Shown: positions 1 through 8,735, numbered from the stretch's first letter. The stretch: DNA of 20,291 bases from Firmicutes bacterium UBA1535 (GCA_002323775.1 DCPV01000120.1:1-20291); one strand, 5' to 3'. Notes: a model not told the origin generated them from the sequence alone. Program-made: numbers and translations.

Positions 1-122
1 ATCATTTCCTTGATTAAAACATTTCTTTTTTTATCTAATAGCTCAAAGCCTTTTTTTGAAAGTTGTAAAGCTGATTTTGCTTTAATCAGGTTTGACTTTG
101 TAGGTGCTACTAAAATAGCCAC
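1..122 (-). CDS. atpD: V-type ATP synthase subunit D (partial, N-terminal 40 residues)
   Basis: This is the beginning of the central rotor stalk subunit D, which turns inside the A3B3 head and links it to the membrane ring. The gene runs off the left edge of the window. The visible residues start VAILVAPTKSNLIKAKSALQ and continue with a Lys-rich helix (KKGFELLDKKRNVLIKEM), which matches the conserved N-terminal helix of the D family (PT-K/R-xxL...KGxxLLxxKRxxL). I chose the GTG at 120-122. An ATG eight bases upstream opens another frame that does not give the D sequence. A TAGGGA stretch at the end of subunit B serves as ribosome binding site, and the gap to the B stop is 9 nt, so translation is probably coupled. 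It is the last gene of the operon in this window. Confidence 0.9.
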   Translation of the reverse strand, partial: MAILVAPTKSNLIKAKSALQLSKKGFELLDKKRNVLIKEM

Positions 123-131
123 AATACATCC

Positions 132-1505
132 CTACTTTCTGTAATATTTTTCAATAAGCTCTGTCTTAACACGGTCAAGTTCTTCAGCAGGTAATATAGA
201 CAGTATTTCCCAGCCTAGGTCTAAGCTTTCTGATATGCTTCTATTTTCATCGCCTGCCTGTGATATAAACTTGTTTTCAAGCTCTCTGCCGAATTGCAGA
301 TACAATCTATCTATCTCGCTTAAATCATCCTCGCCTATAATCTGTGCCAAGCTTTTTACATCTTGAACCTTTGAATATGCAGCAAATATCTGGCTCGACA
401 AGTCTGCATGATCCTCTCTTGTGTAGTCAGCTCCTATACCGTCTTTCATAAGTCTTGACAAGGAAGGCAGTATATCAACAGGAGGATAAATATTCTTTTG
501 GTTAAACTCTCTGTTTAAAACAATCTGTCCCTCTGTGATAAATCCAGTCAAATCAGGTATTGGATGAGTTATGTCATCATTTGGCATAGTCAATATAGGT
601 ATAAGTGTGATAGAGCCTTCTCTCGATTTTAACATTCCAGCTCTTTCATATATAGTCGACAAATCGCTGTACAAATATCCGGGATACCCTTTACGTGAGG
701 GAACTTCTTCTTTAGCAGATGATATTTCACGCAGAGCCTCTGCATAGCTGGTCATATCTGTAAGTATTACCAAAACGTGCATATCGCACTCAAATGCAAG
801 ATATTCAGCTGCTGTCAATGCGCACTTTGGAGTTGTGATACGCTCAACTATCGGAGCATCCGCTGTATTTATATACATAACAACGTGGTCTAAAACTCCG
901 GACTCTTGGAAACTTCTGATAAAATAATCAGCATCATCATGTCTTGCACCCATGGCCCCAAAAACTATGGCGAAATTATCCTTAGTAGCTCCCTCGATTT
1001 TAGCTTGCTTAACTATCTGTACTGCAAGGTCATTATGCGCTATACCATTTCCTGAGAATATCGGTAATTTCTGTCCTCTTATAAGTGTCATAAGCACATC
1101 AATTGAAGATATTCCAGTTTGTATAAAGTTTCTTGGATATTTACGAGCTACAGGATTTATAGGACGTCCGTTGATATTTTCCTTTTGAGATGACACTATC
1201 TGATACATACCATCTACCGGCTGCCCAACACCGTTAAAAGCTCTACCCAATATTTCCTTTGATAATGGAATAGCCAGAGGTTCACCTGTAAATTTTACTG
1301 ATGAATTATCAGTAGCAATATTGGCAGTTCCTTCAAAAACCTGCAATATTACCTTATCACCATCTATCTTAATTACTCTGCCTTTTCTCATCTCAGAATC
1401 ATTAATTTTAATATCTGCAACATCACCATAGGCAACATCCTTAACATTGTTTAGTACAATTAAAGGACCTGCAATATGTTCTATTTTTAAATATTCTTTT
1501 TTCAT
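132..1505 (-). CDS. atpB: V-type ATP synthase subunit B (non-catalytic head subunit)
   Basis: This is the non-catalytic subunit of the A3B3 head. It sits between catalytic A subunits and contributes to nucleotide sites at the interfaces. The 457 residues match the usual family length. An N-terminal beta-barrel occupies about residues 1-75. The position of the P-loop is taken by [10 protein letters not shown] (151-160), the degenerate non-Walker sequence typical of V-type B subunits. The [16 protein letters not shown] segment (about 247-262) and [16 protein letters not shown] (341-356) are family signatures. The ATG start has a GAGAGGATAAT ribosome binding site. It follows subunit A after a 98-nt gap that contains two hairpins, and D begins 9 nt after its stop. 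Confidence 0.97.
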   Translation of the reverse strand: MKKEYLKIEHIAGPLIVLNNVKDVAYGDVADIKINDSEMRKGRVIKIDGDKVILQVFEGTANIATDNSSVKFTGEPLAIPLSKEILGRAFNGVGQPVDGMYQIVSSQKENINGRPINPVARKYPRNFIQTGISSIDVLMTLIRGQKLPIFSGNGIAHNDLAVQIVKQAKIEGATKDNFAIVFGAMGARHDDADYFIRSFQESGVLDHVVMYINTADAPIVERITTPKCALTAAEYLAFECDMHVLVILTDMTSYAEALREISSAKEEVPSRKGYPGYLYSDLSTIYERAGMLKSREGSITLIPILTMPNDDITHPIPDLTGFITEGQIVLNREFNQKNIYPPVDILPSLSRLMKDGIGADYTREDHADLSSQIFAAYSKVQDVKSLAQIIGEDDLSEIDRLYLQFGRELENKFISQAGDENRSISESLDLGWEILSILPAEELDRVKTELIEKYYRK

Positions 1506-1603
1506 ATTATCCTCTCATTACGCCACAAAGTGACATCATAAATAGAAATGAAAAATCGTTTTTTGATTTTTCCATAACGTGAAATGCGTTTCACGTTATA
1601 TGA
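1506..1603 (-). promoter_or_regulatory. A-B intergenic region with two hairpins and a leader motif shared with atpA
   Basis: A perfect 11-bp inverted repeat (ATAACGTGAAA at 1574-1584, complement at 1589-1599, TGCG loop) begins 5 nt after the subunit A stop. A second hairpin has arm GAAAAATC at 1550-1557 and its complement at 1565-1572. Just before the B start, the coding strand carries TTATGATG, then GTGGCGTAATG, then GAGG. The same order of motifs stands before atpA. Neither hairpin has a clean T-tract on the coding strand, so RNA stabilisation, processing or translation control seems more likely than termination. The role is inferred. Confidence 0.5.
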
Positions 1604-3466
1604 CTACTCATATTTTTTCCTTAAATCACTATAAGCTTTAACAATTTTATCTGATAATTCGTCCAGTAATGAAAGATTATCATTTGATACATCATATTTC
1701 ATCCTTAAAACATCTTGGATAAGTCCTTGTTCTCTTATCGTCGAAATAGGTATACCTATTTTTACACATGCAAGCGCACTTTCATATAAGGTATCAATAA
1801 CTTTAAGCATTTTGTACTGCTTTAACAAAACAACATAGCTATCTTCCTTATGCAAAGCATTTTGCTGTAAAAATCCTTTTTTTACAATTCTTGCTATCTC
1901 TAAAACAAGCGCTTGGTCATTAGGTAAAACATCCTCTCCTACAAGCTGAACTATCTCATTAAGCTTTTCTTCTTCCTGTAAAAGCTTTATCATCTTCGCA
2001 CGAAGCTCCATCATTTCCGGAGATACATTTTCATCATACCATGTTTTAAGTATCGAAGCATAACCGCTATAGCTTGTTAGATAGTTTATAGCGGGATAAT
2101 GTCTTGCATAAGCAAGCTTTTTATCAAGTGCCAAAAATGCAGTAACAAATCTCTTTGTATTTTCAGTTACAGGCTCTGAGAAGTCTCCCCCCGGAGGTGA
2201 AACAGCTCCTATAATCGTAACACTTGCTTCCTCTCCTGAAAGAGTTTTAACACAACCGGCCCTCTCATAAAACTGTGCTAATCTTGACGGTAAATATGCC
2301 GGATACCCTTCTTCGGCAGGCATTTGCTCAAGACGTCCTGCTATCTCACGGAGAGCCTCCGCCCATCTTGATGTAGAGTCAGCCATTATAGCTACATCGT
2401 ATCCCATGTCTCTATAGTATTCTGCCATTGTTATACCAGTATATATACTAGCCTCTCTCGCAGCAACAGGCATGTTTGAAGTATTTGCTATAAGTATAGT
2501 TCTCTCCATAATTGCTCTGTTTGTTCTTGGGTCTATTAATTTAGGAAATTCTTCCAAAACATCTGTCATTTCATTGCCACGCTCGCCACAGCCTATATAA
2601 ACTATGATATCTGCATCGCTCCACTTAGCGAACTGATGCTGTGTAACAGTTTTTCCTGTTCCAAAGCCTCCCGGCAATCCTACTGTTCCACCCTTTGCAA
2701 CCGGGTAGAAACTGTCTATTACCCTTTGTCCTGTGATAAGTGGCTTATATATAGGTATTCTTTTCTCTATAGGTCTTGCCTCTCTTACAGGCCATTTTGT
2801 ACAAAGAGTAAGATTGTATTTCTCTCCATCTTCTTGTTCTAAAACAACAATAGTATCATTTAGCTTATAGTTTCCGCTTTCCTTTGCCTCTAACACCTTA
2901 CCGCTTACATTATACGGAACCATAAGTTTATGTACTATACTTTTTGTTTCCGGAACTTTTGCATATACTTCTCCAGATTTTAGATAATCGCCTTTTTTAA
3001 CGATAATCTCAGTACTCCACTCTTTATTAAAATCTATTGTTGCCAGTCCTATGCCTTCCGGTATAAAGTCTTTAGAAAGCTCTTGTATATATTTTAATGG
3101 TCTTTGTATCCCGTCAAATATATTGCCAATCATACCCGGACCGAGAGTTACAGACAAAGGAGAGCCTGTTGAATATATTTTTTCACCAAAACTAAGTCCT
3201 TCTGTTTCTTCGTAAACTTGAATTGTAGCTTCATCATTATCCAATGAAACAACTTCACCGATAAGCTTTTTTTCTCCTACAGTAACCATCTCATTGACCT
3301 TAAATGAGCTCATATTAAGTCCTTTGACTACAGGTCCATTTATATAATTAACTATTCCTTCGTTATTATGCTCATGCTTCTTATTTCTCAAAACATCATC
3401 AGACACTTGTGCATGGGCTTGGTGCTTATTTTCATCACTGTCTATATCTTGTTTAACCTCAATCAT
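1604..3466 (-). CDS. atpA: V-type ATP synthase subunit A (catalytic), with an extra N-terminal tail
   Basis: This is the catalytic nucleotide-binding subunit of the A3B3 head. The Walker A motif GGFGTGKT is at residues 266-273, followed by IGCGERGNEM (291-300). The A-type non-homologous insertion fills roughly residues 130-230. The protein has 620 residues, longer than the roughly 590 usual for the family. The excess is at the N-terminus: the conserved barrel begins only near residue 37 (GIVNYINGPVV), after a charged tail rich in His, Asn, Lys, Asp and Glu. I kept the annotated ATG because a GAGGT ribosome binding site stands directly before it and no better start exists between it and the barrel. 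It lies between E (90-nt gap) and B (98-nt gap). Confidence 0.97.
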   Translation of the reverse strand: MIEVKQDIDSDENKHQAHAQVSDDVLRNKKHEHNNEGIVNYINGPVVKGLNMSSFKVNEMVTVGEKKLIGEVVSLDNDEATIQVYEETEGLSFGEKIYSTGSPLSVTLGPGMIGNIFDGIQRPLKYIQELSKDFIPEGIGLATIDFNKEWSTEIIVKKGDYLKSGEVYAKVPETKSIVHKLMVPYNVSGKVLEAKESGNYKLNDTIVVLEQEDGEKYNLTLCTKWPVREARPIEKRIPIYKPLITGQRVIDSFYPVAKGGTVGLPGGFGTGKTVTQHQFAKWSDADIIVYIGCGERGNEMTDVLEEFPKLIDPRTNRAIMERTILIANTSNMPVAAREASIYTGITMAEYYRDMGYDVAIMADSTSRWAEALREIAGRLEQMPAEEGYPAYLPSRLAQFYERAGCVKTLSGEEASVTIIGAVSPPGGDFSEPVTENTKRFVTAFLALDKKLAYARHYPAINYLTSYSGYASILKTWYDENVSPEMMELRAKMIKLLQEEEKLNEIVQLVGEDVLPNDQALVLEIARIVKKGFLQQNALHKEDSYVVLLKQYKMLKVIDTLYESALACVKIGIPISTIREQGLIQDVLRMKYDVSNDNLSLLDELSDKIVKAYSDLRKKYE

Positions 3467-3556
3467 AATTACCTCACATTACGCCACTTTACAGCGTCAT
3501 AAAACTTGATGAAGAATCGGAATGATTCTTCTAAAGAATAAAGCTTTCTTCACTCT
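3467..3556 (-). promoter_or_regulatory. E-A intergenic region with hairpin and the atpA leader motif
   Basis: This gap holds a perfect 8-bp hairpin (GAAGAATC at 3511-3518, GATTCTTC at 3524-3531). The same arms recur in the K-F gap at 4568-4588. Closer to atpA, the coding strand reads TTATGACG, then GTGGCGTAATG, then the GAGGT ribosome binding site. This resembles the stretch before atpB, although the 8-nt segment between the two shared blocks differs. The shared sequence is seen directly; a role in translation or RNA turnover is inference. Confidence 0.45.
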
Positions 3557-4180
3557 TTACATTTCTAAAGCTTCAAATAAAATTTTCATAATATACTCCC
3601 TGTTGTCATCTAACAAGGATTTTATTGATAAATCTATTCTAATTTTATTGATATTATCTTCTATTACAAAGCCACCTATTATACTACTTTTTAAAATTTC
3701 AATCTTGTAATTATTTTCTTTATATCCTAATTTCTGTAATTCCTTGCTCAATAAATCACTGTATTTGCCATAATCTTCTTTTGTAAGATAAAGGCTTATA
3801 TCGTTCATATCTGCGTAATTTAAACCAATGTCATTTATTAGCTTTAACAAGTAATTTTTATATGACTCACTTTTAACATATTCAAATATATATGCTTTTA
3901 ATTTATTCATGAATTTTTCATAGCACTTTTCTTTCTCAAGCATATATTCTTTTTTTTCATTCATTTTTAAAGTTCCTTGTATCTTTGAAACTTCCAAATC
4001 TCTTTTTTTATGAGCGCTATTTACTATTTTCTTTACTTGCAAATCAATATTATGCTTATTATCTTCAAATTTTTTATCATACTCAGACTCTAAATCTTGT
4101 AATACTTCTTTAAAATTTGCATTCATAAGCTGATATATCAGCCTTGAAAATAATATAATTTTTTGCTCAATTGTTACCAT
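3557..4180 (-). CDS. atpE: V-type ATP synthase subunit E (peripheral stalk)
   Basis: This 207-residue protein fits subunit E, which pairs with the G/H subunit to form the peripheral stalk holding the A3B3 head still against the membrane I subunit. Residues 1-105 are charged and helical, rich in Lys and Glu, as expected for the coiled-coil half. The C-terminal half is a mixed alpha/beta domain with LKSSIIGGFVIEDNINKIRI, the conserved GG(F/V) turn of the family. The ATG has a near-consensus AAGGAGGTG ribosome binding site. It lies 14 nt after subunit F and before A. Placing E after F, rather than before C and F as in Thermus, is somewhat unusual. Confidence 0.93.
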   Translation of the reverse strand: MVTIEQKIILFSRLIYQLMNANFKEVLQDLESEYDKKFEDNKHNIDLQVKKIVNSAHKKRDLEVSKIQGTLKMNEKKEYMLEKEKCYEKFMNKLKAYIFEYVKSESYKNYLLKLINDIGLNYADMNDISLYLTKEDYGKYSDLLSKELQKLGYKENNYKIEILKSSIIGGFVIEDNINKIRIDLSIKSLLDDNREYIMKILFEALEM

Positions 4181-4194
4181 ACTTACCCACCTCC

Positions 4195-4503
4195 TTATAT
4201 TTTAATTCCAACAGACTCTTTAATATATGTTGATATGGTATCATATCCCCTGCTTGTTCCATGTCTGTCCGGAATTTCAATGATTAAAGGCTTTCTACTT
4301 TTTAGCTTAAGTCGCATAACCTCATCCTTAAGCATATCAACAATTTTTTCAGTCAATATAAGTACACCTATTTCATTATCGCTAATACATTTTTTTATCA
4401 TGTCAGACGCTTCTTCTTTGCTATGGACTACAACTCCATTAACACCGGCAAGTCTCATCCCGATAAAAGTATCTCTATTATCACTTATTAAGAATGATTT
4501 CAA
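4195..4503 (-). CDS. atpF: V-type ATP synthase subunit F (rotor)
   Basis: This 102-residue protein matches subunit F, a small Rossmann-like protein that binds subunit D in the rotor shaft. It begins MKSFLISDNRDTFIGMRLAG, in the manner of the family's ISD...GxRLAG opening. ILILTEKIVDML and KPLIIEIPDRHG are the expected middle strands. The start codon is TTG, chosen because an AGGAGGG ribosome binding site lies 8 nt upstream and the first residues are already conserved. The next gene, E, starts 14 nt after its stop. In E. hirae naming this subunit is NtpG. Confidence 0.93.
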   Translation of the reverse strand: MKSFLISDNRDTFIGMRLAGVNGVVVHSKEEASDMIKKCISDNEIGVLILTEKIVDMLKDEVMRLKLKSRKPLIIEIPDRHGTSRGYDTISTYIKESVGIKI

Positions 4504-4615
4504 AATTATTCCCTCCTATAAAGGTCTCCATAACTAAAATCTTAAAAGAAGAATTCGAAAAATTCAAGAAGAATCTTTCAGATTCTTCCATAGAGCGAAC
4601 GGAGTTCGCTTTTTA
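4504..4615 (-). promoter_or_regulatory. K-F intergenic region with two tight hairpins
   Basis: Directly after the subunit K stop is a 7-bp perfect hairpin (AGCGAAC at 4594-4600, GTTCGCT at 4604-4610). It is followed by a second (GAAGAATC at 4568-4575, GATTCTTC at 4581-4588) whose arms are the same as those in the E-A gap. There is no T-tract after either on the coding strand. A 3' stabilising or processing role for the K message is plausible, since K is needed in more copies than the other subunits, but this is inferred. Confidence 0.4.
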
Positions 4616-5050
4616 TTAAGAGAACAGAATTAATATAGAAATAATCATACCAAATATTGATATACCTTCTGCCATACCAACAAATATCAATGTTTTACCA
4701 AGTATAGATGAGTCCTCTGTAACTGCACCAATTGCCGCAGAACCAACTGAAGCAACTGCTATACCAGCACCTATTGTTCCAAGTCCTGTACTTATTGCAG
4801 CAGCTAAATATTTAAAACCATCTCCAAGAGTTAATCCAGCACCAGACGCAGCCTCTGATACCTCTGCAAATACTGTTTTACCAAACATTGCTGATATAAT
4901 CATCGCAGCTGCCACTACACCAAAAGCTGAAACTGAAGCTGCAACATATTTTTTAATATTTCCTTTTTTATTTTCCTTATAAGCCTTCTTACCATAAAGA
5001 ATTGTTCCTACTGACACTGTAATTGCCATTAATAATAATAAAATTTGCAT
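4616..5050 (-). CDS. atpK: V-type ATP synthase subunit K (membrane rotor ring)
   Basis: This is the proteolipid that forms the ion-carrying rotor ring in the membrane. The 144 residues contain four hydrophobic helices (about 1-20, 36-57, 79-109 and 116-143), arranged as two hairpins. The last helix contains GMAEGI with Glu128 as the likely ion-binding carboxylate. The first hairpin has no acidic residue in the equivalent place, as in other V-type K subunits. I see no Gln in helix 3 like that of the Na+-type E. hirae ring, which leans toward proton use, but this is weak evidence. I moved the start from an upstream ATG at 5062 to the ATG at 5050, because the first ATG overlaps the GGAGGAAATT ribosome binding site of the second. 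Confidence 0.93.
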   Translation of the reverse strand: MQILLLLMAITVSVGTILYGKKAYKENKKGNIKKYVAASVSAFGVVAAAMIISAMFGKTVFAEVSEAASGAGLTLGDGFKYLAAAISTGLGTIGAGIAVASVGSAAIGAVTEDSSILGKTLIFVGMAEGISIFGMIISILILFS

Positions 5051-5092
5051 AATTTCCTCCATTTGTTTTATAAGAATTTTTATTTTTATAAA

Positions 5093-7072
5093 TTAATCAC
5101 TAATTTTCACAGGCTTATATTCAAGCCCGTCACCAACAAAATATTTGCTAAACATCTCATAATACTCAAGTCTTAGACACTGAATTAGGACTACTAAGCC
5201 CTCAAGGCTGAGTATTAATATATTGCCAACCAAAAGAATAAATATCTTAGCAATTATATTAGAAGTCAAATTAGACATCACTACAAACGCAAAGGATAAA
5301 CCGGCATGGCTTAGTGCAAATGCGCCTACACGCATAAAAGATATAGCATTACTCAAAGTTCCAAGAATTGTTTCTATCCCTTCAAATATACTCTCTGTAA
5401 AATATGCTCCTGCCTTTCCGTGTATCAATGGTCTTTTGCCTATAAACAAATGAGTTACAGGCTGTTTTAATATCATGATAACTAAACTAACTATCAACGA
5501 TATAACAAACACTTGTATTGGTAATTTTATAACCTTTGTTAAAGATACTCCCATCATTATCAAGCTGATAAAGAACACATATCCCATGACACCATTTTTA
5601 CCGAAAACTCCTTCTTCAATGTCCTTTTTTTTTAGGCGATTTATAATCCCTATAGCAAAGGACACTGTTAGTACAACTACTCCAAATACTACACCTGTCA
5701 ATAATATCGGCATAATGTTTCTTGGATCAAGAGGTCTTCCGATTAAACTTGGCAGCCATGGCAATTCTTCTTTTTCAAGTCCAAATAAGCTGCCATATAC
5801 AAAACCAAAAAGTGTAGAGCTTATACCAACTCTCATTGCTATATCTCCTATCACCTTACTCTTTTTACTGATTAAAAAGCCCGCTAAAAGATATATCAAA
5901 CCTTGACCTATATCTCCAAACATCAATCCAAACATTAAGAAAAATGTCAGTGATAAAAATGGTGTAGGGTCTATCTCGTTGTATGATGGCAGTCCATACA
6001 TCGTAACAATCATTTCAAAGGGCTTTGAAAAAAAATTGTTTTTAAGCATCGTAGGCGGTGTGACATTTTTACCTATTTCTTCAGGTTTTTTATATGTCAT
6101 AAGGAATTTATCTGTTACAGTTTCTAAAGATTTTTTTATAAGATCCTTATCTCTTGCTCTCGCCCACGCATCTATTACAAATACACTGCCATCATAATTT
6201 ATATTTTTTTCTAATTCAAAAACTTTCTTTTCAAGTTTTACTGCTGTATATATTTTATTAAGTAAATCCTCATTATCCTTTATATTTTTATCTATGTTCT
6301 TCAAATCATTTTCTAGTTCCTTGGATAAACTCGCAATTTGGCTCTTTATTTGCAACAGTATTTCCTCTACTGTTCCTTTAACATCCATAGGAGCATTTAC
6401 TCTGTTCCAATTTAAAGATTTCAAGAGTTTTGTATTCTCATCTTTGAGCTTTTTAGGATAAATAACTATATACATATCCTCTACCGAAGACTCTATTATA
6501 CCTATTTTCAATGCAATAGCAGTGATATTCTCATAATTTCTTTTCATTCTTATGTTATCCTCATAAGATAAGGTTCCTATTTCATAATCGAAATAATTCA
6601 AATCAGATAATTTTCCAAAATCCAAGCTCTTGTCTTTTATATTGTCAACATTTTTTTTAAATTCCGAAAGTTCAGAGATTCTTTTCTTCTTAAAGCTGAT
6701 TTCTTCAAGCGTGCTTGCCATTTCTTCATTAATTTTTTGAAAATTTTGTGATAAACTATCAAAAGTGTATTTAAAATTTTCTATATGTTTTTTATAGACC
6801 TTTAATTCTATACCGGCAGTTTGGCATAGCTTTTCTATAGAAGTCTCCATCTCGCTATATTTTTTAATCATTTCATAGCTGTCAACATTTTTAAAATAAT
6901 TAGATTCTGGTGCAAAAGCTTCATACTCATGTATCATGTAGTTGTCATCATATGTGTTGCTTTTCTCAAAATCGAGGTGAGCACTTTCTGACAAAACAAT
7001 CTGCTTTAAAATATTGTGCATATCATTAAGTGAAGCTACAATTTTAATTAACACCATTTTTTCTATTGCCAT
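5093..7072 (-). CDS. atpI: V-type ATP synthase subunit I (membrane stator)
   Basis: This is the large membrane stator subunit (116-kDa family) that lines the ion path against the K ring. The first 340 residues or so are charged and largely coiled coil, and the peripheral stalks attach there. The second half holds about seven or eight hydrophobic segments beginning near FLSLTFFLMFGLMFGDIGQG. Near the end, the sequence ISFMRVGAFALSHAGLSFAF contains the essential buried Arg of the family (about residue 581). The 659-residue length is normal. The ATG start has an AAGGAGGG ribosome binding site. It lies between C and K, and the gap before it carries two small hairpins. Confidence 0.96.
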   Translation of the reverse strand: MAIEKMVLIKIVASLNDMHNILKQIVLSESAHLDFEKSNTYDDNYMIHEYEAFAPESNYFKNVDSYEMIKKYSEMETSIEKLCQTAGIELKVYKKHIENFKYTFDSLSQNFQKINEEMASTLEEISFKKKRISELSEFKKNVDNIKDKSLDFGKLSDLNYFDYEIGTLSYEDNIRMKRNYENITAIALKIGIIESSVEDMYIVIYPKKLKDENTKLLKSLNWNRVNAPMDVKGTVEEILLQIKSQIASLSKELENDLKNIDKNIKDNEDLLNKIYTAVKLEKKVFELEKNINYDGSVFVIDAWARARDKDLIKKSLETVTDKFLMTYKKPEEIGKNVTPPTMLKNNFFSKPFEMIVTMYGLPSYNEIDPTPFLSLTFFLMFGLMFGDIGQGLIYLLAGFLISKKSKVIGDIAMRVGISSTLFGFVYGSLFGLEKEELPWLPSLIGRPLDPRNIMPILLTGVVFGVVVLTVSFAIGIINRLKKKDIEEGVFGKNGVMGYVFFISLIMMGVSLTKVIKLPIQVFVISLIVSLVIMILKQPVTHLFIGKRPLIHGKAGAYFTESIFEGIETILGTLSNAISFMRVGAFALSHAGLSFAFVVMSNLTSNIIAKIFILLVGNILILSLEGLVVLIQCLRLEYYEMFSKYFVGDGLEYKPVKISD

Positions 7073-7141
7073 TTTTTCCCTCCTTATACAGTACTAATCC
7101 TTGATTAGTATAAGTATTGATTTGCGTTTACAAAACGCTAT
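7073..7141 (-). promoter_or_regulatory. C-I intergenic hairpins
   Basis: Two tight perfect hairpins lie in this gap: TACTAATC at 7092-7099 with GATTAGTA at 7103-7110, and GCGTTT at 7124-7129 with AAACGC at 7133-7138. Neither has a T-run after it on the coding strand. They resemble the hairpins in the K-F, E-A and A-B gaps in size and position. Confidence 0.35.
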
Positions 7142-8194
7142 TTATGCAATTCGTGTTAGATATTTCTCTAAAATTTCTACAGGTACTTTATATTTTATAC
7201 CTTCTGTCATAATAATAAAGTCCTTGAAAATTATCTCATTTGTATAGTAATAAGCAAGAACAGTTCCAATAGATTTTTTATTTCTATCTATTTTACTGAG
7301 ATATTTTAAAAAGTACCTATCCATGTTTATACCTATTTCACTATCTTCTGAAACATCAAATACATCATATTTTCTTAAATATTTATGTGCAAGTGACTTC
7401 ATTTCTTCAGTCGATTTTGTATAGCACAGTTTTTTTAAGCCTTGATAATTAATTCTCTTACCGCCTGGCAGACAGTAAATCAGAATTTCCTGCGGTGAAA
7501 TATTATAATATTTCATTCCTCGGTAAATCCACTGTACATTTTCAAAATCAATTTTAAACCCAAGTATGTCTTCAACTTCTATTCTATCTGCATAACTGAG
7601 ATTTTTAGCCCTTTTGAATAAATTACTATACAAATACATCTGCAATTCCATTTCTATATGAAATTCTCTTTTGATTATATCCTCGTTAGAGAGGTTTCTG
7701 AGTTTTTCATAAAAAGAGCTTCCCTTTGAATTTGCTGCAAGATTTGCAGTAAGGTCTGCAATATTTGAAGAAGCTATTAGCTTATCAAATGCAAGTTCTG
7801 AGAACTTTTCAGAATGTACAAAATGCTTTCTTACATCATCCATGCTTTCATGCTGAGATACTTTTCTAATTACTAATATTAAATCTATCAATTCAAACTC
7901 AAACAACAATGTCTGTAAAAAGGCCTTGTATGGTCCGGAAAAATAATGAATTATTCTCTCCATTTCATCTACTCGAAGTCTACCAAAAGCCGTTTCAAGA
8001 TCATCTCTGTGAATTTGGTGAGGCTCAACTCCTCTTAGAATTGTTTCAAATTCAGGTGAATCCTTTAATACAGATACGAGCTGTTCAACATTTTTACATT
8101 CAAGAACCCTATTCCAATTTTCTTCAATTAAAAGTTTGCTCATCATAGATTTAATTTTTGTATTGACTGCATCATATGCTACATATCTGCTCAT
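7142..8194 (-). CDS. atpC: V-type ATP synthase subunit C (AC39/d-type coupling subunit)
   Basis: Subunit C is a funnel-shaped helical protein that sits on the K ring and receives the D-F shaft. The 350 residues are mostly helical with no membrane segment. They show family-like features: a start of MSRYVAYDAVNTKIKSMMSK, a central helical repeat with MERIIHYFSGPYKAFLQTL and ELIDLILVIRKV, and a final KEFIIMTEG-like segment read here as KDFIIMTEGIKYKVP. The identification leans on both sequence and operon position. It starts 3 nt after the H gene, with only a weak GGAAGTGGG ribosome binding site, so translation is probably coupled to H. C near the front of the operon, before I and K, differs from the E-C-F order of Thermus and E. 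hirae. Confidence 0.88.
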   Translation of the reverse strand: MSRYVAYDAVNTKIKSMMSKLLIEENWNRVLECKNVEQLVSVLKDSPEFETILRGVEPHQIHRDDLETAFGRLRVDEMERIIHYFSGPYKAFLQTLLFEFELIDLILVIRKVSQHESMDDVRKHFVHSEKFSELAFDKLIASSNIADLTANLAANSKGSSFYEKLRNLSNEDIIKREFHIEMELQMYLYSNLFKRAKNLSYADRIEVEDILGFKIDFENVQWIYRGMKYYNISPQEILIYCLPGGKRINYQGLKKLCYTKSTEEMKSLAHKYLRKYDVFDVSEDSEIGINMDRYFLKYLSKIDRNKKSIGTVLAYYYTNEIIFKDFIIMTEGIKYKVPVEILEKYLTRIA

Positions 8195-8197
8195 ATA

Positions 8198-8521
8198 CTA
8201 ACCCACTTCCAGTGTGTCCGATGGACTCACAGCAAAAAGTTTATTGAATACTATTTCTACTAACTTATCCTCAATTTGTGAATATTTTTCCTCCATATTA
8301 TTAGTAAAAGTTTTTTGTGATGGTTGATTAATATTCGCTTCAGCTATCTGCGATAATATTTCTTCTGATTCTTTTTTAGCATTTTCAAGCATCGACTGGC
8401 TATACTGAGCTATTTTACTTTCAAATTCCTGCTTTTTAGTAGCTAAAAGCTCATCATTCTTCTTTTTATTTTCAAATGCCAATTGATCAATTTCAATAAT
8501 TTGCTCTATTATATCCTTCAA
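8198..8521 (-). CDS. atpH: V-type ATP synthase peripheral stalk subunit G/H
   Basis: This 107-residue, highly charged, helical protein fits the G/H subunit that pairs with E in the peripheral stalk. Residues 1-65 form a long Lys/Glu-rich heptad-like stretch (for example QLAFENKKKNDELLATKKQE). The C-terminal part (EDKLVEIVFNKLFAV) is a short amphipathic helix. It has no membrane segment and is the first gene of the operon, as G/H commonly is. The start is a TTG at 8519-8521, with an AGAAAGGAA ribosome binding site at somewhat long spacing. The family is poorly conserved in sequence, so size, helicity and position carry much of the call. Confidence 0.8.
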   Translation of the reverse strand: MKDIIEQIIEIDQLAFENKKKNDELLATKKQEFESKIAQYSQSMLENAKKESEEILSQIAEANINQPSQKTFTNNMEEKYSQIEDKLVEIVFNKLFAVSPSDTLEVG

Positions 8522-8735
8522 GCTAATTCACATTCCTTTCTAATTTAGTACAATTTATTTTGTCCAAAATATATAAATATATTTAATTAATCCTTTTTAT
8601 AAAGATTTTAATATTTAAACAAACACTATCTTACTCCTACTTGGAAGATTTTGCAAGATATATTTGAAAAATTTTTTTGTTATTTAATTAACTAAAAAAA
8701 CATTGATTTAATGCGAGATTAACGATGTAAAATAA
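8522..8735 (-). promoter_or_regulatory. Upstream region of the V-ATPase operon, promoter expected
   Basis: No gene is visible here. On the minus strand several promoter-like pairs occur, the tidiest being TTGCAA, 17 nt, TAAGAT, about 100 nt before atpH; an AT-rich TTGTTT...TATAAA pair lies closer. None matches the consensus well enough to choose with confidence. The operon must be started in this stretch, because the terminator at 8736-8789 blocks readthrough from the right. Confidence 0.35.

Noticed and set aside
5475-5906. A 143-codon plus-strand frame inside atpI, and similar plus-strand frames elsewhere.
   Set aside because: It lies antisense to a clearly conserved gene, has no ribosome binding site and no family-like sequence; a shadow of codon bias.
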